64,000 bases of DNA from Leptolyngbya ohadii IS1 (GCF_002215035.1 NZ_NKFP01000006.1:3935080-3999079); one strand, 5' to 3'; counted from the first letter of the stretch, positions 8,092-18,490 are shown. The notes: generated by a model from the sequence alone, not told the origin. Made by a program: numbers and translations.

Positions 8092-8680
8092 ATTCAATGT
8101 TCTCCTGAAATCGGAATACAGAAATTAATTAGATATAGGAAATGAAGCCGAAGTCATCACCTGATCGGGCATGAATCGATCGCTTTTCGATTTTGAGTGT
8201 ATCGATTCCAGCTCGCTTAAGGAGTAGTCGATCGTTCCATTATTACGAATTTCAACCTTTTGAAGGAGCAGCCTTTAGGTTTACCTTTACCAAAGCAAAA
8301 CCCAAACCAAAGCAGCTATTCTCCTCCTAACCTAACGACCTATTCTGAAAACAAAATTCGATCGCATTTGGTAGCTGAAAATGCGGTTCTAAACAGGCGA
8401 TCGTGCTTGTCCATTCTGTAGATCTCTCCAGAAAAATCTCTGGCGAGCCGGAAATTCGTAGTCCCTTCACATAAGGTTTGCAAAACAGAGGCAGCTTCAT
8501 GAAAAAAGGGATGCTTGCATTTTGTATCGGAAGGCTTGAGTCGCTAAGATAGAGCATCTAAAGTCAGATTGTCTGACCTTTTATCTGGCACTTACATCCT
8601 GACGCTTTTGGATGCCTGTTCTGGACGCAGATTATTATCAGTTCGTTCCTCCGCCCCTCATCGAACTCGCAAACGACTTC
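8092..8680. promoter_or_regulatory. Divergent intergenic region of an amino acid ABC transporter
   Basis: About 590 bp separate the binding-protein gene (minus) from the ATPase gene (plus), so promoters for both are expected here. I see a small hairpin, GTCAGA-TTG-TCTGAC (8563-8577), 3 bases before a T-rich run, just ahead of the ATPase gene. Clear -35/-10 pairs or NtcA sites (GTA-N8-TAC) were not recognised. A 76-codon minus-strand frame (8327-8557) is not supported. Confidence 0.45.
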
Positions 8681-9439
8681 ATGGAAACCACCCCTGCAAT
8701 CACATTCGAGCAAGTTGAAAAAAATTTTGGTGCCCTGCGCGTCCTTCGAGGCATTAACGGCTCAATCCAGTCGGGCGAAGTGGTCGCAGTGATTGGCTCC
8801 TCTGGCTGCGGCAAAAGTACACTGCTGCGCTGTTTCAACCGTCTGGAAACAATTAACGGCGGGCGCTTGATTGTCAACGGCATGGATTTGTCGCACCCAA
8901 ATCTGAGTACGGGCGAGTTGCGGCAATTGCGGGCAGAAGTGGGAATGGTGTTTCAGCAGTTTAATCTCTTCCCCCACATGACCGTCCTGGACAATCTGAC
9001 GCTGGCTCCCCGCAAGGCGCTGAACGTTTCGCCCAAGGAAGCTACCCATCTGGCACGGCATTACCTGGACAAGGTGGGACTGCTAGAAAAAGCCAACGCC
9101 TATCCCGATCAGCTTTCCGGCGGACAGAAACAGCGGGTTGCCATTGCCCGATCGCTTTGTATGCGTCCAAAAATCATGCTGTTCGATGAACCCACCTCTG
9201 CCCTCGACCCGGAGCTGGTGGGCGAAGTGCTTGCCACCATGCAGCAGCTTGCCGAAGAAGGCATGACGATGGTGATTGTGACCCACGAAATGGCATTTGC
9301 CCGCGAGGTTGCCGATCGGGTGCTGTTCCTGAATCAGGGGCAGGTGGAGGAAGAAGGTCCGGCAAGGCAGGTATTGACCTATCCCAAGAGCGATCGACTG
9401 AAGGCGTTTTTGAGCCGGATGAGTTTTGCGAAGGCGTAG
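8681..9439 (+). CDS. Polar amino acid ABC transporter ATP-binding protein (GlnQ-like)
   Basis: The ATPase of the importer whose permease and binding protein lie opposite. Starting at [17 protein letters not shown] gives the usual 252-residue GlnQ length; an in-frame ATG 69 bases upstream adds a non-family extension. Walker [10 protein letters not shown] is near residue 41, Q-loop [15 protein letters not shown] near 93, signature LSGGQKQR near 145, Walker [15 protein letters not shown] near 166 and the switch histidine in VTHEM. The gene ends three bases before the convergent aminopeptidase P gene ends. Confidence 0.92.
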   Translation: METTPAITFEQVEKNFGALRVLRGINGSIQSGEVVAVIGSSGCGKSTLLRCFNRLETINGGRLIVNGMDLSHPNLSTGELRQLRAEVGMVFQQFNLFPHMTVLDNLTLAPRKALNVSPKEATHLARHYLDKVGLLEKANAYPDQLSGGQKQRVAIARSLCMRPKIMLFDEPTSALDPELVGEVLATMQQLAEEGMTMVIVTHEMAFAREVADRVLFLNQGQVEEEGPARQVLTYPKSDRLKAFLSRMSFAKA

Positions 9440-9442
9440 CGT

Positions 9443-10840
9443 CTAGCTGCCACTGACAATCTGCTCGATCGCTTCAATCCCGTTCGGCAAATCCGCCGTC
9501 AGCACTTCAGAACCGTCTTCCGTCACCAGCACATCGTCCTCAATCCGAATACCGCGCACGTCAGAAAATTCGCTCAGCCGCTCCCAGTTCACCAGATCCC
9601 GGTAGGTTTCGCGTCGCTGCGGGTCGTTGAGGATAGCGGGAACCTGATAGAAGCCGGGTTCGATCGTGACTGCCATGCCTGCCTGGAGGGTGCGATCGAG
9701 TCTTAAGTAACCCAAACCAAAGCGATCGCTGCGAGTTCTGCCAAGCGCGTAGCCTGCTAAGTCGCCCAGGTCTTCCATATCGTGGACATCCAGCCCCAGC
9801 AAGTGACCGATGCCGTGGGGAAAAAACAGCGAATGGGCATCCCGATCGACCAGATCCTCCGGCTGACCCCTGAGAATGCCCAGATCGACCAAGCCCTCTG
9901 CCAGAACCTTTGCCCCCAGCAGATGAATCGATCGGTATTCCACGCCGGGACGGACTGCCTCGATACAGCGATCGTGTGCCGCCAAAACAACTTCATACAA
10001 ATCCCGTTGGGTCGGGGAGAATTTTCCGGATACTGCCAAGGTGCGCGTAATATCCGATGCCCAGCCCGACTCCGCCTCAGCACCCACATCTACCAGCAGC
10101 AGATCGCCGGAATTTAGCCTGTGGTGATAGCGATCGTTGTGCAGCACTTCCCCCTGGATCGTGACAATACTGCCGTAAGCCGGGGTCATGTTGTGGGAAG
10201 AGATCACGCTTTCCATCACGGCGCGAATCTGTGCCTCGGTTTTTCCCGGTAGGGTAGCTGCCATGCCTGCCCCGTGTGCCTCCACGCTGACGGCTGCGGC
10301 TTTCCGGAGTTCTGCGATCGCCCCATCGTCATGAATGAGCCGAATCTGGACGATCGCCTCTGCCAGGGATCGATCGCGTTCCTGAAGCTGGCTTGCCGGA
10401 GCCATCATGCGATCGAGCAGCTGGGATTGCTGGAGTCGGGTAGCGGCATCCTGGACGGGAATGGTGGCAGCGTCCGTTAGGCGAGCTTTGAGCTGGGCAA
10501 AGGGATAGGCGGCATCGGCTCCGATTTGTGCCGCAAGTTCGTCTCGCCGCACCGTTTCCCCGTGCCAGAGAATGCTTGCGGGAGTCGGATCATCGACAAA
10601 AAGTTCTAGCCGACCGTTTTCTAGACGAATGGCAGCATTTTCGATCGGCAGTCCGGCAAAGTAGAGAAAATGGCTGCTGGCGCGAAAGGGAAAAGGGTTT
10701 GCCGGAAAGTTGCGGGAACTCTGCCGCCCCGACCACAGAACGACCGGAAAGGAAACCTGCTGGGCAAGCTGCTGTCTGCGCTGGCGCAATATTTCTTGAA
10801 GCGGGGAAGGCTTTTGAGGCGAGGGAAGGCGCGTTTGCAT
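9443..10840 (-). CDS. pepP: Xaa-Pro aminopeptidase (aminopeptidase P family)
   Basis: A metallopeptidase that removes an N-terminal residue preceding proline. The N-terminal domain (about 1-170) is the AMP_N pita-bread partner. The catalytic M24 domain carries the dinuclear-metal ligands in DVGAEAESGWASDITRT (two Asp), HGIGHLLGLDVHD (His), TIEPGFY (Glu) and GIRIEDDVLV (Glu). Its 465 aa are in the normal range. ATG 10840 starts MQTRLPSPQKPS. The gene is divergent from glgC across a 172-bp gap. Confidence 0.93.
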   Translation of the reverse strand: MQTRLPSPQKPSPLQEILRQRRQQLAQQVSFPVVLWSGRQSSRNFPANPFPFRASSHFLYFAGLPIENAAIRLENGRLELFVDDPTPASILWHGETVRRDELAAQIGADAAYPFAQLKARLTDAATIPVQDAATRLQQSQLLDRMMAPASQLQERDRSLAEAIVQIRLIHDDGAIAELRKAAAVSVEAHGAGMAATLPGKTEAQIRAVMESVISSHNMTPAYGSIVTIQGEVLHNDRYHHRLNSGDLLLVDVGAEAESGWASDITRTLAVSGKFSPTQRDLYEVVLAAHDRCIEAVRPGVEYRSIHLLGAKVLAEGLVDLGILRGQPEDLVDRDAHSLFFPHGIGHLLGLDVHDMEDLGDLAGYALGRTRSDRFGLGYLRLDRTLQAGMAVTIEPGFYQVPAILNDPQRRETYRDLVNWERLSEFSDVRGIRIEDDVLVTEDGSEVLTADLPNGIEAIEQIVSGS

Positions 10841-11012
10841 GGATTGATAGGGATTAGCTAAGGATTGATAAGGATTAATGCAGTTTTGGAGGAAAAAAGC
10901 TCAAGTTACATAGGACAATTTTATCCCTTTAGACTATTGCCATCTGATCCCGACAGTCGGACACTGGAGTTGAAGCGGAATAGGTGTGTTAACCAGCAGT
11001 TAAGAGGTCGTT

Positions 11013-12302
11013 GTGAAAAACGTTTTAGCAATTATTCTTGGTGGGGGTGCTGGCACCCGTCTCTACCCGTTAACTAAACTGCGGGCAAAACCAGCCGTGC
11101 CGCTGGCGGGCAAATATCGACTGATCGATATTCCGGTGAGCAACTGCATCAACTCAGAAATTTACAAAATCTATGTGTTGACCCAGTTCAACTCGGCTTC
11201 GCTGAATCGCCACATTTCGCGAACCTACAATACCAACGGCTTCCAGGAAAGCTTCGTCGAAGTTCTGGCAGCACAGCAGACGCCAGAGAATCCCAACTGG
11301 TTCCAGGGAACTGCTGACGCCGTGCGTCAATACATCTGGCTGTTCCAGGAATGGGATGTAGACGAGTATCTGATTCTGTCGGGCGATCATCTTTACCGGA
11401 TGGACTACGCCGATTTTGTGCGCCGCCACCGGGAAACCAACGCGGATATCACCATTTCCGTGCTGCCAATGGATGAAAAGCGAGCCTCGGATTTCGGTTT
11501 AATCAAAATTAATGAGCAGGGACAGATTCTATCCTTTAGCGAGAAGCCCAAGGGGGATGCCCTGAAGCAGGCAATGGTGGACACAACCATCCTGGGATTG
11601 ACGCCGGAAGAGGCAAAGGAACAGCCCTTTATCGCGTCGATGGGAATCTATGTCTTCAAGCGGCAGGTGCTCGTGGATCTGCTGAATCAGTTCCCTTCCC
11701 AGACCGATTTTGGTAAGGAAATCATCCCGGCGGCGGCAAAAACCCACAACATCCAGGCATATCTGTTTAAGGGCTACTGGGAGGACATCGGAACGATCGA
11801 AGCTTTCTACGATGCCAACCTGGCACTTACCCGTCAGCCCACGCCGCCCTTTAGCTTCTACGACGAGAAAGCCCCGATCTATACCAGAGGTCGATCGCTT
11901 CCGCCCACAAAGATGCTGGACTGCCAGATCACCGAATCGATGATTGGCGAAGGCTGTATCCTCAAGCAGTGCCAGATTCACCACTCCGTTCTGGGGATTC
12001 GGAGCCGCGTTGAGGCAGGCGCAGTGATTCAAGATTCGCTGATTATGGGATCGGACTTCTACCAGCCCTTTGCTGAAAGACAAACCGACTGCGATCGCGG
12101 TGAAGTTCCCCTGGGGATCGGCGCAAATTCCACTGTCCGCAGAGCCATCATCGACAAGAACGCCCGGATCGGCTGCGATGTGCAAATCATCAACAAGGAT
12201 CGGGTTGAGGAAGCCATGCGCGAAGATCTGGGATTCTATATTCGCAATGGCATTGTCGTCGTGTTCAAGAATGCCGTAATTCCTGACAATACGGTGATTT
12301 AG
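11013..12302 (+). CDS. glgC: Glucose-1-phosphate adenylyltransferase (ADP-glucose pyrophosphorylase)
   Basis: Makes ADP-glucose from ATP and glucose-1-phosphate, the committed step to glycogen. At 429 aa it is full length. The start is GTG 11013 with AAGAGG just upstream (the first residues read [20 protein letters not shown]). The nucleotide-binding [12 protein letters not shown], the [20 protein letters not shown] segment near residue 30, [11 protein letters not shown] near 120 and SEKPKGD near 175 are all present. The left-handed beta-helix tail ends [11 protein letters not shown], typical of cyanobacteria, where 3-phosphoglycerate activates and phosphate inhibits. A G/C-rich terminator follows. 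Confidence 0.97.
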   Translation: MKNVLAIILGGGAGTRLYPLTKLRAKPAVPLAGKYRLIDIPVSNCINSEIYKIYVLTQFNSASLNRHISRTYNTNGFQESFVEVLAAQQTPENPNWFQGTADAVRQYIWLFQEWDVDEYLILSGDHLYRMDYADFVRRHRETNADITISVLPMDEKRASDFGLIKINEQGQILSFSEKPKGDALKQAMVDTTILGLTPEEAKEQPFIASMGIYVFKRQVLVDLLNQFPSQTDFGKEIIPAAAKTHNIQAYLFKGYWEDIGTIEAFYDANLALTRQPTPPFSFYDEKAPIYTRGRSLPPTKMLDCQITESMIGEGCILKQCQIHHSVLGIRSRVEAGAVIQDSLIMGSDFYQPFAERQTDCDRGEVPLGIGANSTVRRAIIDKNARIGCDVQIINKDRVEEAMREDLGFYIRNGIVVVFKNAVIPDNTVI

Positions 12303-12349
12303 GCAATCGTCTTTTTTCGTCAATTCCCTGGCGGTCAATCCGAACTGCC

Positions 12350-12385
12350 CCCCTACCCCCCCAATTCTGGGGGGAACTGTTTTTT
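12350..12385 (+). terminator. Rho-independent terminator after glgC
   Basis: Stem CCCCCC (12357-12362) pairs with GGGGGG (12369-12374) around loop AATTCT, followed by AACTG and a run of six T, with a second T run nearby. It lies 55 bases after the glgC stop codon. Confidence 0.75.
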
Positions 12386-12439
12386 GATGCTTTTTTTAAT
12401 TGATGCTTTTATTAATGCTTTTCTGTTGACGCTTTCCGA

Positions 12440-12952
12440 ATGAACCTCGCTGCGGGATCTGTCGTGCAGAGTCGGGCGATCGCCATTATCGTTATGATTG
12501 GCTTGCCGGGAAGCGGTAAATCGACGTTGGCGGCACAGTTAGCCCGTGAGGAACCGCAACAGATTATCTCTACAGACGCGATTCGGGAAAAGCTGTTTGG
12601 CGACGAATCGATCCAGGGAGACTGGAATCTAATTCAGCAGGAAGCAAGGCAGCAGCTGCGGCAAAGTATTGAGGCAATTCAGCAGGGCAGGATTCATAGC
12701 GCAGTCTACGATGCAACCAACGTGCGGCGGCGTACCCGACGGCAATTTTTGAGACAGCTCCGATCGCTCGGCTTTACCCATCTCACCGGACTCTGGGTCG
12801 ATACGCCGCTGGAACTATGTCTCGAACGAAACCAGAATCGACCGCGCCAGGTCCCCTCAGAAGTAATTTTGCGAATGCATCGGCAATTAACGGGGGCACC
12901 GCCCAGCCTGGAGGAGGGATTCGATCGGCTTGTCGCTGCGCGAGCGCCGTAG
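12440..12952 (+). CDS. P-loop kinase of the AAA_33/polynucleotide-kinase-like type
   Basis: A 170-aa single-domain ATP-dependent kinase. Walker A GLPGSGKST lies at residues 22-30, STDAIREKLFGDESIQGDW follows near 44, and the YDATNVRRRTRRQFL segment near 90 is characteristic of the polynucleotide-kinase/zeta-toxin-like P-loop group. WVDTPLELCLERNQNR is the arginine-rich lid region. The phosphate acceptor (nucleic acid end, sugar or other small molecule) cannot be told from sequence. It sits alone downstream of the glgC terminator. Confidence 0.75.
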   Translation: MNLAAGSVVQSRAIAIIVMIGLPGSGKSTLAAQLAREEPQQIISTDAIREKLFGDESIQGDWNLIQQEARQQLRQSIEAIQQGRIHSAVYDATNVRRRTRRQFLRQLRSLGFTHLTGLWVDTPLELCLERNQNRPRQVPSEVILRMHRQLTGAPPSLEEGFDRLVAARAP

Positions 12953-13187
12953 CGCAAAGCGGTCGGCTGATCCGGCGGATTACTTTGAATGGCGAATGAG
13001 TGGCGGATGAATGGTGAATGAAGGGGAATGCGTGACGGATGAACACCGGATAAACGGCGAGCAATCAGCGAATAAACGGCTAAATTTACCTTTTCCCTCT
13101 TGACCCAAATCGATCGCGCTGCATAATTGGGAGATTAATTAGGGTTCATGGAAAATACCCTGGGTCATTTAATTCATCTCCGCAGGC
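12953..13187. repeat. Degenerate GAATG/GGATGAA-type short repeats between genes
   Basis: From about 12987 to 13080 the sequence is a decayed run of 7-8-base words such as GAATGGC, GAATGAG, GGATGAA and TGAATGA, resembling an eroded heptanucleotide repeat. No gene fits here. The A/T-rich end before 13188 probably holds the promoter of the SLH gene. Confidence 0.5.
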
Positions 13188-15329
13188 ATGAAACGAGGCA
13201 AAATCAGTCCCCATCGCCTCTGGATCAGGGGTCGTCGTCACTTCATTATTTTGAGCTGTACCTCGCTGGGTTTGTGCCTGGGATATATGGAACGGGCGGC
13301 GCGAAGTAGCGGTACAGTCCCGAATTCCGCTTCCCGCTCAGCCTCAGGTTTTTCCGATATTGGGAATCACTGGGCACAAGCTTCGATTCAGGCTGTAACC
13401 GATCGCCAAATCCTCCAGGGTTACTCAGACCGAACATTTCGACCGGACGATCGCCTTACCGGAGCGGAGTTTGCCAAGGTGATGCCGATCGTCTTTCCCA
13501 ACGCGAAGTCCAACGCGAAGTCCAACAGCACATTTCAATTGAGTCAGCCAATCCCGCGTTCTCAGATAATGGCTGGGTTAGCAGAGGCAAGCGAATCTCA
13601 ACCGCCTGTGAATCCAATGGAAACTCTGCAACTCTACTTTGAGGATGCGGAGGCAATTCCAGAAGAAACGCGGGAAGCAGTGGCGATCGCAATTCAGCAG
13701 GATTGGGTGATTAGCTATCCGGATGTGCGGCGGTTCGAGCCTGCCCGAAATGTGACGCGGGGGGAAATGGCGGCAATTTTGTGTCGGGTTCTCAAGCTGA
13801 CGGATGCCGTACCGCTCACTTACGCCACTCGCAGTTTAGGCGTGTATGACCTGAAGAATTCCGTCACCGTTGCCTATGCCCAGTGGCGCGGCAGTGCCCG
13901 GCTCATGCGCGATATTCAGGCGTTGCTTGCCCAATTCGGTCTGTATCCAGGCGATCGCATTAACGGAGAATACAGCGCTGAAACCGAACAGGGACTCATT
14001 GCCTTTTGTGACTTCTATGGACTGCCCCACATGAAGACGGGTGTGCTGGACGGCAAATTTGGCTGGAGCCTTACCCAGGCTGACCCGATCGATTACCTGC
14101 TGTCGTCCGCCGATCGAAACGCCATCTATCGAGAATTTTTGGGTCAAAGAGCGATTTACAGTCGCGGAGCTGGCAGTTCGCCCTACTCTGCCGAGATTCC
14201 GCAGTTTCCCGATCGCCTCAGCCTCAAGCCCGATGAAAAAACGCCCGATGGAAGGACGATCGTCTCCCTGGGCGACAGTTTAATTTTGAAAGGAACCGAT
14301 AAACAGGTTTACTTTAATCCGTTTCCCAGCCTGGGAACATTGCCCGCGATCGATCAATCGGGTTTGGACTTCCTGCATCCCGACATTACCGAAGCTTGTC
14401 TGTGCGTGGGTAGCTTTGTCAACGGAGAACTGCAAACCCACTGGCTCGGTAGGAATGCCCTGGAGAGCGTAGAACTCTGGAGTACCACCAAAATCATTGC
14501 TCCAATGCGGGTCGTCTCCGAAGCCAACGCCGTTCAACCAAACGCAAAGATGCGCGATTCCCTGATTCGATCAATCGGCAGTCGAGGTGGGCATGGCTTT
14601 TACAATCTGGCGGTTGATCTGGTCAGCTATCAAAATACGATCGCCTCCTCCAATGCGGTTGCTGCCACCTTCAAGCAGTTCTTTACGCCGCCGGAATTAG
14701 AGGCATGGCTGCGAAACCTGACGGGCAACCCTCACCTGATCTTTCGAGGACGTTATGGAGAAGATCCGCTGTTCTGGAATCCCGAACTCTGGAATCAGCC
14801 GGACGGCAAGATTATCCTCAAGCCTGCCTACAGCGATCACTTCAGCCACAATGCTCTTTCTACCTGCGATCTGGCGCGACTGATGGCAATGCTGGGCTGG
14901 CACAACCATTTACCGACGGCAGCACGACTTCCTCAGGCAAAATGGGACAGCCTGGAAACCCTGGTGCGGGCAATGGGTACAGATACGGCTCGCTATATCG
15001 ACGCGGCGATCGATCGTCTGCGGATCGGTCACATTCTCCAGGCTCCCGTGATTCTGTCTAAAGTCGGCTTGGGTCGCAGCCAGGTTCGGAACCGTACGGA
15101 GCTATGCTACGTGGCACTCGTCTGGTTTCTGGATACGAGGCACGCTTCGCGCAAGGAAAGCCAGGGCGATCGTCCCGGAAACCCTGCTGTTCTGCGGACG
15201 TTTAGCCTGGCACTACGGGCGGCGAAGGGTCTCAATCACGCAGGCGAAGAAACTCGACATCTGGACGCGAGGATGGCAACAGAAGTCACCGAAATTCTGC
15301 GGCGCATCCTGACCCAGGAACTCGCATGA
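13188..15329 (+). CDS. SLH-domain, peptidoglycan-binding and serine-hydrolase-like envelope protein
   Basis: A 713-aa exported protein with three visible parts. A hydrophobic segment at about 18-34 (HFIILSCTSLGLCLGYM) is a signal or anchor. Two S-layer-homology repeats follow (FSDIGNHWAQASIQAV...GYSDRTFRPDDRLTGAEF near 55-97, and ISYPDVRRFEPARNVTRGEMAAIL near 170-195). A peptidoglycan-binding-1-like repeat lies near 230-290 (LLAQFGLYPGDRINGEYSAETEQGL). The C-terminal half contains STTK (near residue 430), which fits the SxxK motif of beta-lactamase/DD-peptidase-type serine hydrolases. It is probably a cell-wall-bound peptidoglycan-active or scaffold protein; the hydrolase call is less sure than the SLH call. 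Confidence 0.75.
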   Translation: MKRGKISPHRLWIRGRRHFIILSCTSLGLCLGYMERAARSSGTVPNSASRSASGFSDIGNHWAQASIQAVTDRQILQGYSDRTFRPDDRLTGAEFAKVMPIVFPNAKSNAKSNSTFQLSQPIPRSQIMAGLAEASESQPPVNPMETLQLYFEDAEAIPEETREAVAIAIQQDWVISYPDVRRFEPARNVTRGEMAAILCRVLKLTDAVPLTYATRSLGVYDLKNSVTVAYAQWRGSARLMRDIQALLAQFGLYPGDRINGEYSAETEQGLIAFCDFYGLPHMKTGVLDGKFGWSLTQADPIDYLLSSADRNAIYREFLGQRAIYSRGAGSSPYSAEIPQFPDRLSLKPDEKTPDGRTIVSLGDSLILKGTDKQVYFNPFPSLGTLPAIDQSGLDFLHPDITEACLCVGSFVNGELQTHWLGRNALESVELWSTTKIIAPMRVVSEANAVQPNAKMRDSLIRSIGSRGGHGFYNLAVDLVSYQNTIASSNAVAATFKQFFTPPELEAWLRNLTGNPHLIFRGRYGEDPLFWNPELWNQPDGKIILKPAYSDHFSHNALSTCDLARLMAMLGWHNHLPTAARLPQAKWDSLETLVRAMGTDTARYIDAAIDRLRIGHILQAPVILSKVGLGRSQVRNRTELCYVALVWFLDTRHASRKESQGDRPGNPAVLRTFSLALRAAKGLNHAGEETRHLDARMATEVTEILRRILTQELA

Positions 15330-15599
15330 CGGGGAGCGATCGTCCAAGACATCCCAGTATACAAGTCAAGAAGTACGGGAATTCCTCTATTTCCGACCTT
15401 GCAACCGAACCCTTGAATCGTGACAATCCTGGTAGCTTATAGGCAGAAGCGATGAGACAGAAGCGATCGCCCTTCTAAAGGGTTGGCGAGCAAAGCAATC
15501 GGGGAACGCTTGAACTCGTAGGATTGAAGATTGCCCCTGTTGCTTGATCGCGAGCCGTGAAAGATGCTGTATATTTAAGTGCTTAAAGGAATTGGCTGA

Positions 15600-16595
15600 A
15601 TGGCAGCAACCGACTTTAAAGACTATTACGCTGTCCTGGGAGTCAACAAAACTGCCAGCGCAGATGAGATTAAGCAGGCATTTCGCCGACTGGCGCGAAA
15701 ATATCACCCCGACGTAAATCCGGGGGACAAGTCAGCGGAGGCAAAGTTCAAAGAAGTCAACGAAGCCTACGAAGTGCTGTCCGACACCGAGAAGCGACGC
15801 AAATACGACCAGTTTGGACAATACTGGAACAAGGTTGGCACAGGAGGCGCGGCGGGTAGTCCCAACGTTGATTTTGGCGGCTTCGACTTCAGTCAATACG
15901 GCAACTTCGACGAGTTTATTAACGACCTGCTCGGCAAGTTTGGCGGTGCTGGAGGCGCACCAGGCGGTCGCCGCACCTACACCTATCGCACCAGTCCCGG
16001 CAGTTCTGGCTACGGCGGCTATGGCGACTACGGCGATTTTTCCACTTCTGCCAACGTTCCCACCGACCTGGAAGCGACCCTGACCCTCTCCCTCTCGGAG
16101 GCATACCACGGCGTTCAGAAAAGCCTGCGCGTTGGCAATGAAGATATCAAGGTAAGGATTCCCGCCGGAGCGAAACCCGGTAGCCGGATGACGATTCGCG
16201 GCAAGGGACAGGTGAATCCCTACAACCAGCAGCGGGGTAATCTCTACCTCACCGTGCAGGTACAGCCCCACCCCTTCTTTAAATTTGAGGGCGACAACTT
16301 AACCTGCGAAGTGCCGATCGCCCCCGATGAGGCGGTTCTGGGTGCGTCGATCGAAGTGCCGACCCCCGATGGCAATGTCACCATAAATATTCCCGCCGGA
16401 ATTCGATCGGGTCAAACTTTGCGGCTGCGCGGTAAAGGCTGGCAGAATCCTAAGGGCGAGCGGGGCGACCAGATGGTGCGCGTGATCATTGTGCCTCCCA
16501 CGAACCTCAGCCCCGTTGAACAGCAAGCGTATGAAACCCTGCGCGACAACCGCAGTACCGATCCGCGCAGCCAGCTCAAGCAAATCAAGCTCTAG
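15600..16595 (+). CDS. DnaJ/CbpA-type J-domain co-chaperone without zinc finger
   Basis: Stimulates the ATPase of DnaK and delivers clients. The J-domain occupies about residues 7-72, with the HPD motif in [14 protein letters not shown] Gly/Phe-rich linker (about 80-150, repeated [14 protein letters not shown]) leads directly into two C-terminal substrate-binding domains ([22 protein letters not shown], then [21 protein letters not shown]). The CxxCxGxG zinc repeats of classical DnaJ are absent, so it is a type II (CbpA-like) protein. ATG 15600 has AAAGGAATT upstream. Length 331 aa. Confidence 0.93.
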   Translation: MAATDFKDYYAVLGVNKTASADEIKQAFRRLARKYHPDVNPGDKSAEAKFKEVNEAYEVLSDTEKRRKYDQFGQYWNKVGTGGAAGSPNVDFGGFDFSQYGNFDEFINDLLGKFGGAGGAPGGRRTYTYRTSPGSSGYGGYGDYGDFSTSANVPTDLEATLTLSLSEAYHGVQKSLRVGNEDIKVRIPAGAKPGSRMTIRGKGQVNPYNQQRGNLYLTVQVQPHPFFKFEGDNLTCEVPIAPDEAVLGASIEVPTPDGNVTINIPAGIRSGQTLRLRGKGWQNPKGERGDQMVRVIIVPPTNLSPVEQQAYETLRDNRSTDPRSQLKQIKL

Positions 16596-16706
16596 AGGTT
16601 GTCTTGAGGGCGAAACCGTGCAACGTGCGACCGCTGCGGAATTTTGTGCCATGATAGGCTCGTCAGAAACCCAATCCCAGCCCGCTCCTTCGATTGGATG
16701 TAGCCT

Positions 16707-18146
16707 ATGCCTTTTTCGTGGAATTTCCGTCATCGATGCAGCTTTCAGCGCCGCTTTCAATGCGACTTCCCGTTAAGGCTGGATAGGATCTGGACGTTGA
16801 CCGGGCGGAAACTTCGCCCCGATCGCCTTCTTGGCACTGGACTGATCGGACTCCTCGCAGCGGGATGTCAGTCTACGGATGGATTTGGCGATCGTCTCCT
16901 CAGCAATCCTTTTGAAGATCAGTCCAACCTGGAACAGCGGATCGCAGCCCAGCCCCAGAGCGAGAACGGTTTGAAGCTGGGAGCCATGCTGCCCGCAACC
17001 GGAGAGCTAGGGCAACTCGGACGCCCGATGCTCCAGACGTTACCGCTGTTGGTGGACACGGTGAACCGCTGCGGCGGCGTGAATCAGACCTTTGTTTCCC
17101 TGGTGCTGGAAAATCAGGTCGCTCAACCCCTGGAAGGCGCAGTCGCACTCACCAAACTGGTAGAAGGCAATCGTGTCAGTGCGGTCGTGGGGGCATTTTC
17201 CAATGAAGTGACAGCGGCAGCTTTGCCCGTCGCCGTTCAGGATAAGGTGCTGCTCATTTCGCCCGCCAGCAGCAGTCCCGCTTTAACCGATCGGGCGGAG
17301 CAGGGAACGTTCAAAGATTTCTGGGCAAGGACGATTCCCTCCGATCGACAGCAGGGAGTTGCGCTGGCAAGGTTAGCGGAAAAACGGGGCTTTCGGGACG
17401 TGGCAATCGTCAGCGTTAATCGTCCAGAGGCAATCGCACTGGCGCAGTCCTTTACAACAGCATTTGAAAAACAGGGCGGCACCGTGCGGGACAAAACCCA
17501 ACCGCTGCGCTACAACCCCGGCACCGATCCGCTAACCCTGGAAGAACTTGCCTACGCAGCCTTTGCTCCCTTCGATCCCCCCGATGCAGTGCTGGCAATC
17601 CTCGATCGCAATGGAGGCGCTTCTCTGATGCAATCAGCAATTCAGCTTGGACTGACCCAGGGGATTCCAGTGATGCTAACCGATGCCGTGCGAATGGATG
17701 CCTTTCTTCAGCGAGTCGGCAAAGCCAGCAATGGCACCTCTTTACTCACGGGCGCGATCGGGACAGCCCCCGCTGCCGATGGTCCTGGATACGCCGATTT
17801 GGCGAAACTCTGGCAAGAGCAGTTTGGAGGTTCACCCAGCTCCCTGGTTGCCCAAACCTGGGATGCTGCCGCCCTCGTCCTGCTTGCCGCCCAGGCAGCC
17901 AAATCAAATAGTCGCGAAGGCATTGCGTCGAAACTCAGGCAGGTCGCCAATCCCCCAGGTAAAACCGTCACGAATGTCTGTGAGGGATTAGCCCTGCTCA
18001 AACAGGGGCAGGAAATCAACTATGACGGGGCGAGCGGCAAAGTCGATATTAATGCGGCGGGAGACGTGCAGGGCAGCTACGAGGTCTGGGCGATCAATGA
18101 AAAAGGGCAGTTTGACGCGATCGATCGAATTCGTCTTGAACCGTGA
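16707..18146 (+). CDS. Periplasmic substrate-binding lipoprotein (branched-chain amino acid / LivK type)
   Basis: A type 1 periplasmic binding protein (Peripla_BP_6 fold). The lipobox LAAGC places the lipidated cysteine at residue 54 from ATG 16707. That n-region is long and basic, so TTG 16797 (LTGRKLRPDR) may be the real start. The fold begins LGAMLPATGELGQLGRPMLQ and continues with AVVGAFSNEVTAAALPVAV, VLLISPASSSPALTD and FWARTIPSDRQQGVALARLA. No permease or ATPase gene is adjacent, so it is an orphan receptor or uses a transporter elsewhere. The ligand is unknown. Confidence 0.85.
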   Translation: MPFSWNFRHRCSFQRRFQCDFPLRLDRIWTLTGRKLRPDRLLGTGLIGLLAAGCQSTDGFGDRLLSNPFEDQSNLEQRIAAQPQSENGLKLGAMLPATGELGQLGRPMLQTLPLLVDTVNRCGGVNQTFVSLVLENQVAQPLEGAVALTKLVEGNRVSAVVGAFSNEVTAAALPVAVQDKVLLISPASSSPALTDRAEQGTFKDFWARTIPSDRQQGVALARLAEKRGFRDVAIVSVNRPEAIALAQSFTTAFEKQGGTVRDKTQPLRYNPGTDPLTLEELAYAAFAPFDPPDAVLAILDRNGGASLMQSAIQLGLTQGIPVMLTDAVRMDAFLQRVGKASNGTSLLTGAIGTAPAADGPGYADLAKLWQEQFGGSPSSLVAQTWDAAALVLLAAQAAKSNSREGIASKLRQVANPPGKTVTNVCEGLALLKQGQEINYDGASGKVDINAAGDVQGSYEVWAINEKGQFDAIDRIRLEP

Positions 18147-18286
18147 CGCGATCGGGAAGCAACATCAAAAATCTTCAGCGGCGGCAGCCTGACTATTTTG
18201 CGGAGTCGCCCTTTGCGGAGTCGCACAACGTTGGATAATAGAACTAATCCCTGTTTGCCAGGAATCAGCACTTTTTATCCATCGCT

Positions 18287-18490
18287 ATGGCTCAGACAGT
18301 TTCCGTTATTTTTAACCCCGATACCCCGTCCACTCGATTCCAGGTGGTTTCGATCGATCAGCAGAATGGAGACAGTGCTCCCGCACCTATCTTCACTTCC
18401 CCAATTCGCGGTAACGTTACCTCCTGGCTCGCCTGCAACGGCTACAAATGGCTACAAGGTTCCCAACCGGAACAGTGGGTTAAGGCGTAG
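18287..18490 (+). CDS. Small hypothetical protein, 67 aa
   Basis: Begins MAQTVSVIFNPDTPST and ends QGSQPEQWVKA, with a beta-rich middle. It is supported by ATG position, normal-looking codon use, and a strong terminator 60 bases after the stop. No domain is recognised and no ribosome site is obvious. It might be a small conserved cyanobacterial protein; moderate to low confidence. Confidence 0.5.
   Translation: MAQTVSVIFNPDTPSTRFQVVSIDQQNGDSAPAPIFTSPIRGNVTSWLACNGYKWLQGSQPEQWVKA

Noticed and set aside
8327-8557. 76-codon minus-strand frame in the ABC intergenic region
   Set aside because: No ribosome site or recognisable protein features; lies in a region expected to hold promoters.
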